A stretch of DNA of 64,000 bases from positions 3,534,001 to 3,598,000 of the forward strand of contig NZ_CP109785.1 in the NCBI RefSeq assembly GCF_025913575.1, given 5' to 3'. Position 1 is the stretch's first letter. Every line of letters starts with the position of its first letter. Below the pieces are notes generated by a model. That model did not search any database. It saw only the letters and a list, made by a program, of their open reading frames with translations, and was not told the DNA's origin. Positions 29,253 to 37,794 of this stretch are shown in pieces. This DNA comes from Halocatena marina. GTDB lineage: Archaea > Halobacteriota > Halobacteria > Halobacteriales > Haloarculaceae. The translations under genes and the position numbers were made by a program.

Positions 29253-29435
29253 GGGGACGTGGCCAAGCCAGGCATGGCGACTGACTCCAGAGGTCACGCG
29301 CCCGGTGACGAAACTCCAGACAGAGCTGATATGCCGAGCGGGTGGCTGATCACCGCTCGCGATGACGACCCTCTGGAGTACCGAGGCGAGATCGGAGATA
29401 TCAGTCGATCGGGGGTTCAAATCCCTCCGTCCCCA
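29253..29435 (+). tRNA. trnW: tRNA-Trp (CCA anticodon) with a 109-base intron
   Basis: The 5' exon is 29253-29291 and the 3' exon 29401-29435. Acceptor GGGGACG pairs with CGTCCCC, anticodon stem ACTGA with TCAGT, and the T-arm is GGGGGTTCAAATCCCTC; the discriminator is A and CCA is not encoded. Anticodon CCA is at 29287-29289 and the intron follows position 38. The intron carries box C/D-like motifs: GTGACGA (29305-29311), CTGA (29326-29329), ATGACGA (29362-29368) and a degenerate CCGA (29381-29384). TCTGGAGT before the last box is complementary to the anticodon loop, and the base five positions upstream of the box (29376) pairs with C34. This fits the known haloarchaeal design where the intron guides its own tRNA methylation. 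Confidence 0.93.
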
Positions 29436-29523
29436 TTCTTATCGAAATCGTTTATCCCCGAGTGTTCACTTTCACTGCGGACTGGACAAGTACAAACCGA
29501 CCCCGATGCTATCGGCGTATAGC

Positions 29524-30759
29524 ATGAGTGGCGCGCGCCTTCCAGGAGCGCCGACGCGCGAGGATCGGATCGTCCTTCACGTCGACATGGATTGTTTTTA
29601 TGCCGCCTGCGAACGCCGCCGTGACCCAGATCTCGAAGGCGAGCCTGTCGTCGTCGGAATGGGCTATGAGTCGGGGGAATCTCACGGCGCAGTTGCAACT
29701 GCGAGCTACGAGGCGCGTGAATACGGCGTCGAAAGCGCACAAGCAATCTCACAAGCACTCGATCTCCTCCCTCGCACAAGAGACGACGACGGTCCTGTCG
29801 GCCACTACCGGCAAGTGGATATGGCACATTACGAGACTGTGAGTCAGGAGGTGAAAGCGGTGCTCTGCGAGGTTGCAGACACCGTTCGTGCGGTCAGCAT
29901 CGACGAAGCGTATCTCGACGTGACTGATCGACTTGGGTGGACGGGCGCAGCGGTGTTCGCCAGAAATCTGAAAGCGCAGATTCGAGAAGAGGCGGGCGTT
30001 CCGGCGAGCATCGGTGTCGCTCCGAATATGAGCACCGCAAAGGTAGCGAGCGATTACGACAAACCCGACGGCGTTGTCGTCGTTCCTCCCGACGACGTGC
30101 GCTCGTTTTTGGCACCGCTTTCACTCGAAGAACTCCACGGCATCGGTCCCGTCACTGCGCGTGCGCTGCGATCGATGGGAATCGAGACGATCGGTGATCT
30201 GGCGAGCGCCGACCGGGGACGACTCGTCGATCAGTTCGGAGAGCGGGGACGTGAGATTCACGACCACGCACGGGGACACGACGATCGGGAAGTCGAGCCT
30301 GTCGGACAGCCAAAGAGCCTCTCGAACGAGTCGGCGTTCACCGAACCGACAGACGACGCCGACCGGATCGCTGATCGACTGGTGACGCTCGCTGAGGAGG
30401 TCACGACTCGCGCGTCGACCCGTGAGATACTCTATAAAACGATCGGAATCAAAGTTGTGACTCCACCATTCGATGTCCATACGCGAGCGCGCTCGTTGTC
30501 TGGTCCCGTAGACGACGCTGCCCTCGTCGAAACGATCGCACTCGACCTCATCGAGGAGTTCGAGGAACAAGCTATTCGAAAACTCGGTGTCCGTGTTTCG
30601 AATCTTGCGTTCGTCGAAGAAGACCAATCTAGTCTGGACGAATGGAATCGCAATTGTTCGAACGACCAACAAACCAACGAACCCGAAGCAAATGCTCGCT
30701 CTGATGTCGCTTCGAACGACGAACGAGAGCGCCAGACTTCTGTGTTCGAATTCACCTGA
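29524..30759 (+). CDS. dinB: DNA polymerase IV (Y family, DinB)
   Basis: A 411-residue translesion polymerase. Catalytic carboxylates are visible as VDMDCFYAACE (Asp21, Asp23) and SIDEAYLDVT (Asp127, Glu128). The helix-hairpin-helix ELHGIGPVTARALRSMGIETIGDLA and the little-finger domain follow. The ATG at 29524 removes a long upstream extension that would run into the tRNA gene. No clear PCNA-binding peptide is seen, although the C-terminus ends TSVFEFT, which resembles one. Confidence 0.95.
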   Translation: MSGARLPGAPTREDRIVLHVDMDCFYAACERRRDPDLEGEPVVVGMGYESGESHGAVATASYEAREYGVESAQAISQALDLLPRTRDDDGPVGHYRQVDMAHYETVSQEVKAVLCEVADTVRAVSIDEAYLDVTDRLGWTGAAVFARNLKAQIREEAGVPASIGVAPNMSTAKVASDYDKPDGVVVVPPDDVRSFLAPLSLEELHGIGPVTARALRSMGIETIGDLASADRGRLVDQFGERGREIHDHARGHDDREVEPVGQPKSLSNESAFTEPTDDADRIADRLVTLAEEVTTRASTREILYKTIGIKVVTPPFDVHTRARSLSGPVDDAALVETIALDLIEEFEEQAIRKLGVRVSNLAFVEEDQSSLDEWNRNCSNDQQTNEPEANARSDVASNDERERQTSVFEFT

Positions 30760-30841
30760 TCGTACTCAGAGAACTCGTGGCAGGACGGGTACTAACGACT
30801 GTTCGGCTTATTTCGATCCAATAGAGAGGAAAGCTGCAGAA

Positions 30842-31156
30842 CTATTCGGCACTTTGTGTCACCGCAGCCTTGAGCTTGGTGACCGTGTTTTCAGTGTACT
30901 CCAAACCTGACGTCGTGAATGTATCGTCCGGTGCTTTGTAATAGGCGATGAGCCCCCAGACGAGAATACCGGCTCCCGCCCCGGCCGCTGAGCCGAGTAA
31001 TCCGAGCGAATAGAACGCGACTCCCTGTCCGGAGAGCACGATGAGCGTCGGAATGCTCGTCGTGTGTGGGACGAGCGCATCCTCGTTCAACAGCGTGGGA
31101 ATGAGGCTGCCGATCGCGACGATGCTACCAGCTAAAATAACAATGTCTTGCCACAT
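30842..31156 (-). CDS. Small membrane protein, three hydrophobic segments
   Basis: A 104-residue protein beginning MWQDIVILAGSIVAIGSLIPTLL, with a second helix in the 'SIPTLIVLSGQGVAFYSLGLLGSA' region and a third Gly/Ala-rich helix. The layout (extracytoplasmic start, 'P-T-L' motif) recalls small SemiSWEET-like or conserved archaeal membrane proteins, but I cannot assign it. The ATG at 31156 is preferred over one 36 bases upstream. Confidence 0.55.
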   Translation of the reverse strand: MWQDIVILAGSIVAIGSLIPTLLNEDALVPHTTSIPTLIVLSGQGVAFYSLGLLGSAAGAGAGILVWGLIAYYKAPDDTFTTSGLEYTENTVTKLKAAVTQSAE

Positions 31157-31392
31157 GGTTCTAATTAGGGTTGAATTACCCGGACGCTCCAAAGGAAGCG
31201 AGCGTCCAGGACAGCTACATCACAAACTGAGAGCTTTGTTTGTAGTAAGTGTTTTCGTTCATAGCCTCCTCGAGATGCTGTGTCATATCTCGATCATTTC
31301 CTCATGAACAATCACAATAATGGATGAATTACCAATCGTAGTTTCCACAATGGATTTCAACCAGCGCCGGTCGATAAGCGCAACTTACTCGC

Positions 31393-33045
31393 TCACTCCT
31401 CGTCGCGTAGTTCGGTCCGTCGTATCTTTCCCGTCACTGTCTTTGGAAGTTCGTCTCGGAACTCGATCTCTCGTGGATATTCGTGGGCAGCGAGTTCCTC
31501 TCGGACGTGCTGTTTGATGTCTTCTTTCAGGTCCGTCGACGGATCGTGCCCGTCGCTGAGGACGACGTATGCTTTGACGATATTCCCTCGCTGTTCGTCG
31601 GGTTTCGGGACGACTGCGCCTTCGGCCACAGCGGGGTGTTCGCCGAGCGAGCTTTCGACTTCGAACGGACCGATGCGATAGCCTGCGCTGAGAATCACGT
31701 CGTCAGCGCGTCCTTCGAACCAGAAGTAGCCGTCCTCGTCGAGATGTCCGAGATCACCGGAGAGATACCATCGATCGTCTTCGCCCACGAAACAGTCCTC
31801 GGTTTTTTCGGGCTGCTCCCAGTAGCCAGCGAAGAAACACGGATAGTCCCCTTTCTGAGCGATCACGCCCGTTTCGCCAGGAGCGAGTTCCTCGCCCGTT
31901 TCGGGGTCGACCACGGTAGCCGTTATGTCGGGAAGTGGTTTGCCCATGCTCCCGGGACGAACCTCCATCGTCGGGTAGTTGTTGATGATCATGTTTCCTG
32001 TTTCGGTCTGACCATATGTATCGAGAATAGTGACGCCGAGCACCTCCTCACCCCACTCGACGACGCCAGCGCTGAGCGGCTCCCCGATGCTCAGTGCGTG
32101 ACGGAGATCGGAATCGATGTCTTCGAGCATCTCTTCCCGTTCTCGGAGCATTCGGTAGGCCGTCGGGACCGAAAAGAGGACGCTAATGGGAAACTCATCG
32201 ATGAGAGCAGTCCACATCTCGGGGTCGAACTCCCCCTCGTACGTGAACAGTCGACTCCCCCAGAACCAGGCGCCAAGCGTGTTGATGGGACCAGTCAGCC
32301 ATCCGAGGTCGGCAGTGCTCCAGTAGAGATCGTCGTCCTGTAAGTCCACTGCAAACCGCTGTGTGGCCGCGACTCCCGCAACCCACCGATGCTTGTGTAG
32401 GACGCCTTTGGCCGGTCCCGTGGTCCCACTCGTATAATACAACAGTGCGTTGTCGTCGCCGCTTGTCCGAACCGTTTCGAACGTCTCATCCGCAGCCGCA
32501 ACTGCCTCGTGATAGTCGATGTCGTCCTCGTGACCTCCACCGATAACGATGACTTGCTCGACGCTTGGGACGTCTTTGAGTGCGCTCGCAATTGTTGCTC
32601 GGTTGTCGTCGGTCGTCACGACCACGCTTGCATCACAATCGGATAATCGGTACGCGATCCCGTCTGGGCCGAACCGTTCGTTGACACTGCCCCAGACGGC
32701 TCCTGCTTTGAGAGTCCCGATCATCGCAACGTAGTGCTCGGGAACGCGTGGCATGTACGAAAACACGCGATCACCCGGATCGGTGTGTGCTGTAAGGACG
32801 TTCGCAAAGCGATTTGACTGCTCAGCAAGCTCTTCGAAGGTTAGTTCCTCGCGTTCGCCATCGACTCCCGCGTAGTGAAGCGCCACTCGATCCGGGGTCG
32901 CGCCAGCGTGTCGATCACAGACTTCGTGTGCGATGTTCAACGAATCGGGAGCGTCCCAGTCTGCCTCAGCATAAATATCGCCCCATGTGATATCTTTACA
33001 CGCTGTGTCGTAGTCCTGAAGATTGTGGTCTGTTAGCATCGACAC
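31393..33045 (-). CDS. AMP-forming acyl-CoA synthetase
   Basis: A 550-residue adenylate-forming enzyme activating a short- or medium-chain acid to its CoA ester. The phosphate loop is YYTSGTTGPAKGV, TYGQTETGN follows, and the C-terminal lid contains WFEGRADDVILSAGYRIGPFEVE and the catalytic Lys in LPKTVTGKIRR. The sequence is closer to medium-chain or general acyl-CoA synthetases than to classical acetyl-CoA synthetase, by length and by the GYRIGP motif. Monocistronic. Confidence 0.85.
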   Translation of the reverse strand: MSMLTDHNLQDYDTACKDITWGDIYAEADWDAPDSLNIAHEVCDRHAGATPDRVALHYAGVDGEREELTFEELAEQSNRFANVLTAHTDPGDRVFSYMPRVPEHYVAMIGTLKAGAVWGSVNERFGPDGIAYRLSDCDASVVVTTDDNRATIASALKDVPSVEQVIVIGGGHEDDIDYHEAVAAADETFETVRTSGDDNALLYYTSGTTGPAKGVLHKHRWVAGVAATQRFAVDLQDDDLYWSTADLGWLTGPINTLGAWFWGSRLFTYEGEFDPEMWTALIDEFPISVLFSVPTAYRMLREREEMLEDIDSDLRHALSIGEPLSAGVVEWGEEVLGVTILDTYGQTETGNMIINNYPTMEVRPGSMGKPLPDITATVVDPETGEELAPGETGVIAQKGDYPCFFAGYWEQPEKTEDCFVGEDDRWYLSGDLGHLDEDGYFWFEGRADDVILSAGYRIGPFEVESSLGEHPAVAEGAVVPKPDEQRGNIVKAYVVLSDGHDPSTDLKEDIKQHVREELAAHEYPREIEFRDELPKTVTGKIRRTELRDEE

Positions 33046-33171
33046 ATCGAACCCCGACGGCGATCGTAATATGATTTCTCCCTAATTTCATACTATATTG
33101 TAAGAGGAAATATCGCGGCGTGTCTGACGGACAATTATGGTTGTAGAGGATGACCGGTTGGATGAGAGCGT

Positions 33172-34953
33172 ATGGCAAACGAAGAGATCACCGTCGGGAC
33201 CGTTAGTGATGGCCCGGATGAGGGTGATACTGTCTCGCTTCCGGTCGTTGATCTGCTAACTGGTCGCGGATTTGTCACGGGGAAGTCGGGATCGGGGAAA
33301 TCAAACTCCGCGAGCGTCATCGCAGAGAAGCTCCTTGATCGAGGGTACGCGCTTCTCGTAGTTGACATCGACGGTGAGTACTACGGTCTCAAGGAGAAGT
33401 ACGAGGTGCTACACGTCGGTGCTGACGAGGAATGCGACATTCAGGTCAGTCCCGAACACGCCGAGAAAATCGCCTCACTTGCACTTGAGAACAACATTCC
33501 AATCATTCTCGATGTCTCCTCGTATCTCGATGAGGACGAAGCAGCAGAACTTCTGACAGCGGTCGCCCGCCAGCTGTTCGCAAAGGAGAAAAAACTCAAA
33601 AAGCCGTTCTTACTGATTGTCGAGGAGGTACACGAGTACATTCCCGAGGGAGGTGGTCTCGGCGAGTGCGGTCGAATGCTCATCAAAATCGGTAAACGAG
33701 GACGGAAACACGGTCTCGGGATCACTGGCATCAGTCAGCGTCCGGCAGATGTCAAAAAAGATTTCATTACCCAATGCGATTGGCTCTGCTGGCACCGACT
33801 CACGTGGAAAAACGATACGCAGGTCGTTCGACGAGTTCTCAGCGGAGAGTACGCAGAAGCAGTCGAATCGCTTGACGACGGCGAGGCGTTCGTTCGCTCG
33901 GACTGGTCCGAGAAAATCCGTCCCGTACAGTTCGACCGAAAGCAGACGTTCGACGCCGGGGCAACACCGGGACTCGATGATTTCGAGCGACCCGATCTCA
34001 AACCCGTAAGCACCGACCTCGTCTCGGAACTCGAACAAATATCAGAGAATAAACGACAGCGCGAGGCCGAGATCGAGCGGCTTGAGCGAAAATTAGCAGA
34101 CAAGGAGGCCCGCATCGAGAAACTCGAACGCGACCTCGCCGACGCGCGCGACCTGAGCCGGATGGCTGATCAGTTCGCATCAGCACTGTTCGATCGGTCG
34201 GGACGCTCTCGTGTCCAACTCGAATCAGAACAACAAACGCTCGATGCGTATCCCATGACGCTCCGCGATGTGCGTGGAAGGTCAATCGGCAAAGGTACAC
34301 CGAGGAACGGGAATGGCTACCTGAACAGAGACGAAATAGAAATACTACCGTCACTGTCCGAATCGGAGCCTGAGGCAGCTCCCAACTCCAAACCCCAGTC
34401 TGAGACAGAGTCTGATCCCGAATCTGAGGCAGCATCTGACTCCAATCCCGAATCTGAGGCAGCATCCGAATCCGAAATCGATGCTAACCCTGACGCTGAG
34501 AATGAGTCAGTTGACGAAACGTCCGATACGACCAACTCAGACGGATGTGACGGCGATCTTGATCCTGAAACCGACGGTGTCTGTGACGACGAGAAAGATC
34601 GGAGAGCGGATGAAGAAGACGACGAACGGTTGGTCGTTCAGCGCATCCGGCGATCGATTGCGGATCTCGATCCGGTGGCGCGTGAGATGTTGGCGCGGTA
34701 TCGGAGCGATGGACCGATTTCTCCGGTTGATGCCCACGTCGCGGCGGGTGGGTCGGGAGAGCGGATGATGTCGTACTGGCGAAACAGTGCGCTTCGCCGA
34801 GCAGATCTCATCACGCACGTCGGTCGTGGGCAGTACGCGTACGCGCTCCCCGAGCGTATCGCTGCCGATCACGACGGTCGACTTCCGCCCGAGGAAGTCG
34901 AGAACTGTGTCGCCCGAATCGAGAACGAACTGCTTCCTGATGTGGACGGTTGA
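33172..34953 (+). CDS. HerA-like (DUF87) ATPase with coiled coil and winged-helix tail
   Basis: A 593-residue protein. Walker A GKSGSGKS lies at 37-44 and Walker B LLIVEEVHEY near 146-155, followed by the sensor segment GITGISQRPADVKKD, giving a HerA/FtsK-type ATPase core. Then comes a coiled coil (about 284-330), a roughly 100-residue Asp/Glu/Ser-rich linker encoded partly by a direct tandem repeat, and a C-terminal winged-helix-like region (about 500-593). No NurA nuclease gene is adjacent, so a DNA end-processing role is only inferred. Conserved in haloarchaea as an ATP-binding protein. Confidence 0.78.
   Translation: MANEEITVGTVSDGPDEGDTVSLPVVDLLTGRGFVTGKSGSGKSNSASVIAEKLLDRGYALLVVDIDGEYYGLKEKYEVLHVGADEECDIQVSPEHAEKIASLALENNIPIILDVSSYLDEDEAAELLTAVARQLFAKEKKLKKPFLLIVEEVHEYIPEGGGLGECGRMLIKIGKRGRKHGLGITGISQRPADVKKDFITQCDWLCWHRLTWKNDTQVVRRVLSGEYAEAVESLDDGEAFVRSDWSEKIRPVQFDRKQTFDAGATPGLDDFERPDLKPVSTDLVSELEQISENKRQREAEIERLERKLADKEARIEKLERDLADARDLSRMADQFASALFDRSGRSRVQLESEQQTLDAYPMTLRDVRGRSIGKGTPRNGNGYLNRDEIEILPSLSESEPEAAPNSKPQSETESDPESEAASDSNPESEAASESEIDANPDAENESVDETSDTTNSDGCDGDLDPETDGVCDDEKDRRADEEDDERLVVQRIRRSIADLDPVAREMLARYRSDGPISPVDAHVAAGGSGERMMSYWRNSALRRADLITHVGRGQYAYALPERIAADHDGRLPPEEVENCVARIENELLPDVDG
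34415..34474 (+). repeat. Two tandem copies of a 30-bp repeat in the HerA-like gene
   Basis: The unit begins ATCCCGAATCTGAGGCAGCA and repeats twice (34415-34444 and 34445-34474), the second copy with a few changes near its end. It encodes part of the acidic Ser/Glu/Ala linker, so length variation here would stay in frame. Confidence 0.75.
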
Positions 34954-35051
34954 TAGTCGCTACAGCTCGATATCGGCTCTGACAGATTGTGCGTTGATCG
35001 GTCTGTTTCCGGCCGGGAGGTTTAACAGCAAATGACGAAACTGCTTGCACG

Positions 35052-35900
35052 ATGAGTTCTGAATCAGACAACGAGCCGAGCGGAGCGACCCTCGACTATC
35101 GGAATATTCTCGAACGGGAGATGGAAAGCGCGCTCAAGGAGATTGACCGACCAGCGAAGGGATTGTTTCTCTCGGGATTCTCGGCCGGACTCAACCTGAG
35201 CTTCGGGGCGTTGTTCATGGCGATGGTTCTGACGTTTTCGGGGGGATTTGGCTCTGATCTCACGAAACAAGTTGCGCTGGCCGGCATCTCCGCGATTGCG
35301 TTTCTCTTCGTGGTGATCGGCCAAACAGAACTGTTCACCGCTCACACGACGATGGCCATTCTTCCACTGCTCGATGGTCGCGCCTCAATCGGCGAGGTCG
35401 GTCGTCTCTGGAGCGTAGTGTACATTGCCAATCTGTTCGGATGTGTTGCATTCGTCGGACTGATCGCAGCCGTCGGTCAGCCGATGGGAATCGCCGAGCC
35501 GTCGTCGTTTCAATCGCTCGCAAGCGCGTTACTCGGTCTTTCGTGGTGGGTGACATTCTTATCGGGCGTCATCGCGGGCTGGCTGATGGGGATGGCGACG
35601 TGGCTGTCTGCTGCGAGCCGTGACACGATAGGTCGAATTGTCGTTGTACTGCTTGTCACGGCGACGATCGGATTTGGTCCCTTTCACCACTCGATTCTCG
35701 GAACGACTGAAGTGCTCTCTGGTGTGATATTCGCTGACGGAATCACGATCGATCTGTTCGGTTGGTTTCTCCTTTGGACGACGCTCGGCAATGTCGTCGG
35801 CGGTGGGGTGTTCGTTGGGTTGCTCAACTACGGACACATCGAATTAGCAGGTGAACGACAAGACATTGAGTTCGTCTCTGAATCCAGACCCGACGAGTGA
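35052..35900 (+). CDS. Formate/nitrite transporter (FNT) family channel
   Basis: A 282-residue membrane protein with six helices and FNT-type features: a charged N-terminus (EREMESALKEIDRPAKGLFLSGFSAGLNLSFGALF), GQTELFTAHTTMAILPLLDG, and GVIAGWLMGMATWL. The family conducts small anions such as formate, nitrite or hydrosulfide; the substrate is not determined by the sequence. The stop codon lies at the boundary with the IS1341-type element, so its last residues may have been altered by insertion. Confidence 0.85.
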   Translation: MSSESDNEPSGATLDYRNILEREMESALKEIDRPAKGLFLSGFSAGLNLSFGALFMAMVLTFSGGFGSDLTKQVALAGISAIAFLFVVIGQTELFTAHTTMAILPLLDGRASIGEVGRLWSVVYIANLFGCVAFVGLIAAVGQPMGIAEPSSFQSLASALLGLSWWVTFLSGVIAGWLMGMATWLSAASRDTIGRIVVVLLVTATIGFGPFHHSILGTTEVLSGVIFADGITIDLFGWFLLWTTLGNVVGGGVFVGLLNYGHIELAGERQDIEFVSESRPDE

Positions 35901-35942
35901 ACTACCCCACCCTACCGCTCGCCTGATGGCTCGCAGTTGAGG

Positions 35943-36000
35943 GTGTCACCAGAAATCTCCGATTTCTGGTTGCTAACCAGAACCGTTGATTCTGGTGATG
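35943..36000 (+). repeat. Double-hairpin repeat, copy 1 (tnpB 3' end)
   Basis: Two consecutive hairpins with arms CCAGAAATC/GATTTCTGG and CCAGAACC/GATTCTGG, joined by TTGCTAA and bounded by GTGTCA and GGTGATG. The tnpB stop codon lies inside it. It is a diverged copy of the repeat at 36774-36829. It may be part of the element's right-end RNA or an inserted mini-element. Confidence 0.8.
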
Positions 36001-37243
36001 GGGCTTCCTGCTTCCAAGACGCGCTTTGCAGGAACCGAATGGATTCCCGTAGGGAGCGCAGTCTCCACAGGCGTTGATTCGGAGCATCCCGCTCCTACCT
36101 GCTTGATACCGCGAGAAAGAATATTCCATGCCGCGTTCCAGTCCCTGTCGGCGGTGAAGCCACACGATGGACAGGAGTGTTCGCGGACCCACAGCGGTTT
36201 GTCGGTTGAAACGCCACAAGCTGCACACTCTTTGGTCGTCCCGGCTGGATCGACGGCCACAAAGTGCGTCCCTTCGCGTTCGCACTTATATTCGAGCAGC
36301 CGAAGGAACGTTCCCCACGCTGCTCCGGCACGGTTCCGCGAGTTACCATCGAGTTCGACCAGACCTTTCGCGTCGAGATCTTCGACCGCGACGAGATCGT
36401 ACTCCCGAGCGTAGTAGTTCGAGAGTTTATGCAAGAAGTCCCGGCGCTTTCGCTTGAGATCGGCGTGACACTCGGCAACGCGACGGCGTTGCTTCTCGCA
36501 GTTGTTCGACCCGTGCTCTTTCCGGGCGAGCTTGCGTTGCTCGTCTTCCAACCGGTCACGTTCGTCTGAAAGGTCAAGCGACCCGACTGCCATCCCATCC
36601 GTATCGTGAACGTACGTGAGAATTCCCACGTCGATACCAACGCAGTTTGTCGGATTCTCCGGTTTCTCCGGGAGGTCGTCGGGTGTCTCGATTCCAAACG
36701 AAGCGAACCACTCGCCGGTCGGCTCCTTCTTCACCGTCACCTGTTTGATCGCGGCGTCGTCGGGCAGCTCGCGGTGTCGCCAGAACCTGCGGTTCTGGCT
36801 GCTAACCAGAATCTTCGATTCTGGTGATGAAGCCGAAGGGGTATGTCTCCGATTTTCGAGAGTCGCAGGACGGTCCGGCCACTCGTATTCTTGAGTTCGA
36901 AGCCGGACTGTCGGTATGTGAACGATCGGTACTCGTTCGGCGCTTTCCACTTGAGCAGGCCAACCGCACGACCATTGTCCTTCGCGTTTTTGAGCCGTGA
37001 GAGGTTGTCGTACAATCGCTCAACGACGTTCTGGAGTGTCCGCGAATACAGGCTGGCGAGATCAGTCCACCACTCTTTGATCGACGGGAGTCGGTTGATC
37101 TCGCCGTGCTTTGTCGTCCCCTCGGCGCGGTTGAGACGGTAGAGGAAGTGGTTGTACACTTGCCGATACAGATCTCGATGCCGGTCCATCGTCTCACGGA
37201 GAGCGTCGGATGGATCGAGCTTGTACCGGTAGTTGTAGTGCAT
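35973..37243 (-). pseudogene. tnpB: tnpB (RNA-guided nuclease/IS1341-type transposase), frameshifted
   Basis: The start (MHYNYRYKLDPSDALRETMDRH) runs in one frame to about residue 139 and continues in another frame from RELPDDAAIKQVTVKKEPTGEW. The break coincides with a 53-bp double-hairpin insertion near 36776-36829; removing it would restore a continuous frame reading LRLH-RELPDD. The catalytic Asp (GIDVGILTYV), Glu (VAVEDLDAKG), the zinc ribbon CAACG ... CPSCG and the last Asp (DRDWNAAWNIL) are intact downstream. The protein ends ITRINGSG inside the second hairpin repeat. Nuclease activity is therefore probably lost unless the frame is rescued. Confidence 0.88.
36774..36829 (+). repeat. 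Double-hairpin repeat, copy 2 (inside tnpB)
   Basis: Arms CCAGAACC/GGTTCTGG (loop TGC) and CCAGAATC/GATTCTGG (loop TTC), joined by CTGCTAA and bounded by GTGTCG and GGTGATG. Compared with copy 1, both arms of the first hairpin differ in a compensating way, so pairing is kept while sequence changes. Its presence shifts the tnpB frame. Confidence 0.85.
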
Positions 37244-37246
37244 GGA

Positions 37247-37405
37247 CTACTCGCCGTCGGATGGGTCGGATTCGGAAACACGGACGACTTTGACTTCAGC
37301 CCCGATCCATCGCTTCGGGACGGTGATATGAGCACCGCCACTCCCAAACGGTTTCACGGAGCGGTCGATGACTTCTTCGGCGTCGTCTGTTTCGTACCGA
37401 TCCAT
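37247..37405 (-). CDS. DUF2080-like transposon-associated small protein
   Basis: A 52-residue protein (starting MDRYETDDAEEVIDRSVKPF and containing HITVPKRWIGAEVKVVRV) that ends three bases before tnpB begins. The sequence matches the small AbrB-like DUF2080 proteins that accompany haloarchaeal tnpB genes. It may act as a DNA-binding regulator of the element. TTTAAC at 37432-37437, read on the minus strand, is suitably placed as its promoter. Confidence 0.8.
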   Translation of the reverse strand: MDRYETDDAEEVIDRSVKPFGSGGAHITVPKRWIGAEVKVVRVSESDPSDGE

Positions 37406-37794
37406 TATCCATCTATATAGTAGCCATATAGTTAAACCAACCGATAGTGTGGGCCTGTAGGTCGAGCGTCAAACGTGTCTGAGAACTGTGCGACGGCTGT
37501 ATCCCCTCCCTGCTCGCGTCTCCGGCGCTCGCTGAGGAAGGGGTCTTAGCGCCTCAATTCAGATAAACGAGCGAATGTGTGTACCCTGCACGGATAACGG
37601 TAATCGCAACCAAACGTGGTACGACGGACCGTTTTTAGACTCTGCACCGAAGGGGCACGGCGGTGTATACGAGGTTGATCCGTTGGCGTTTGGTGCCGAC
37701 ATCGATGATCATGAGACACATCGTGTCGCGTGCAGGGTGACTGGGAGTCGCTCAGCCAACGTGTTAATTGTCGTGGCCAAAATATCAAAGTCGA
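37406..37794. other. Gap between the IS element and ilvA
   Basis: About 390 bases. Besides the AT-rich inverted repeat CTATAT/ATATAG at 37413-37431 (probable element end or promoter), I see no supported gene. Open frames on both strands here have no family resemblance. Confidence 0.5.

Larger units (their letters stand above)
35897..37435 (-). mobile_element. IS1341-type element (DUF2080-like gene plus interrupted tnpB)
   Basis: A TnpA-less member of the IS200/IS605 group. It contains a small DUF2080-like gene and tnpB on the minus strand. The right end, read on the minus strand, finishes GGTGGGGTAGTTCAC at 35897, a form I recall from haloarchaeal IS605-group ends. The left end is placed only approximately, near an AT-rich inverted repeat at 37413-37431. 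No transposase TnpA is nearby, so movement would need one in trans. Confidence 0.65.
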
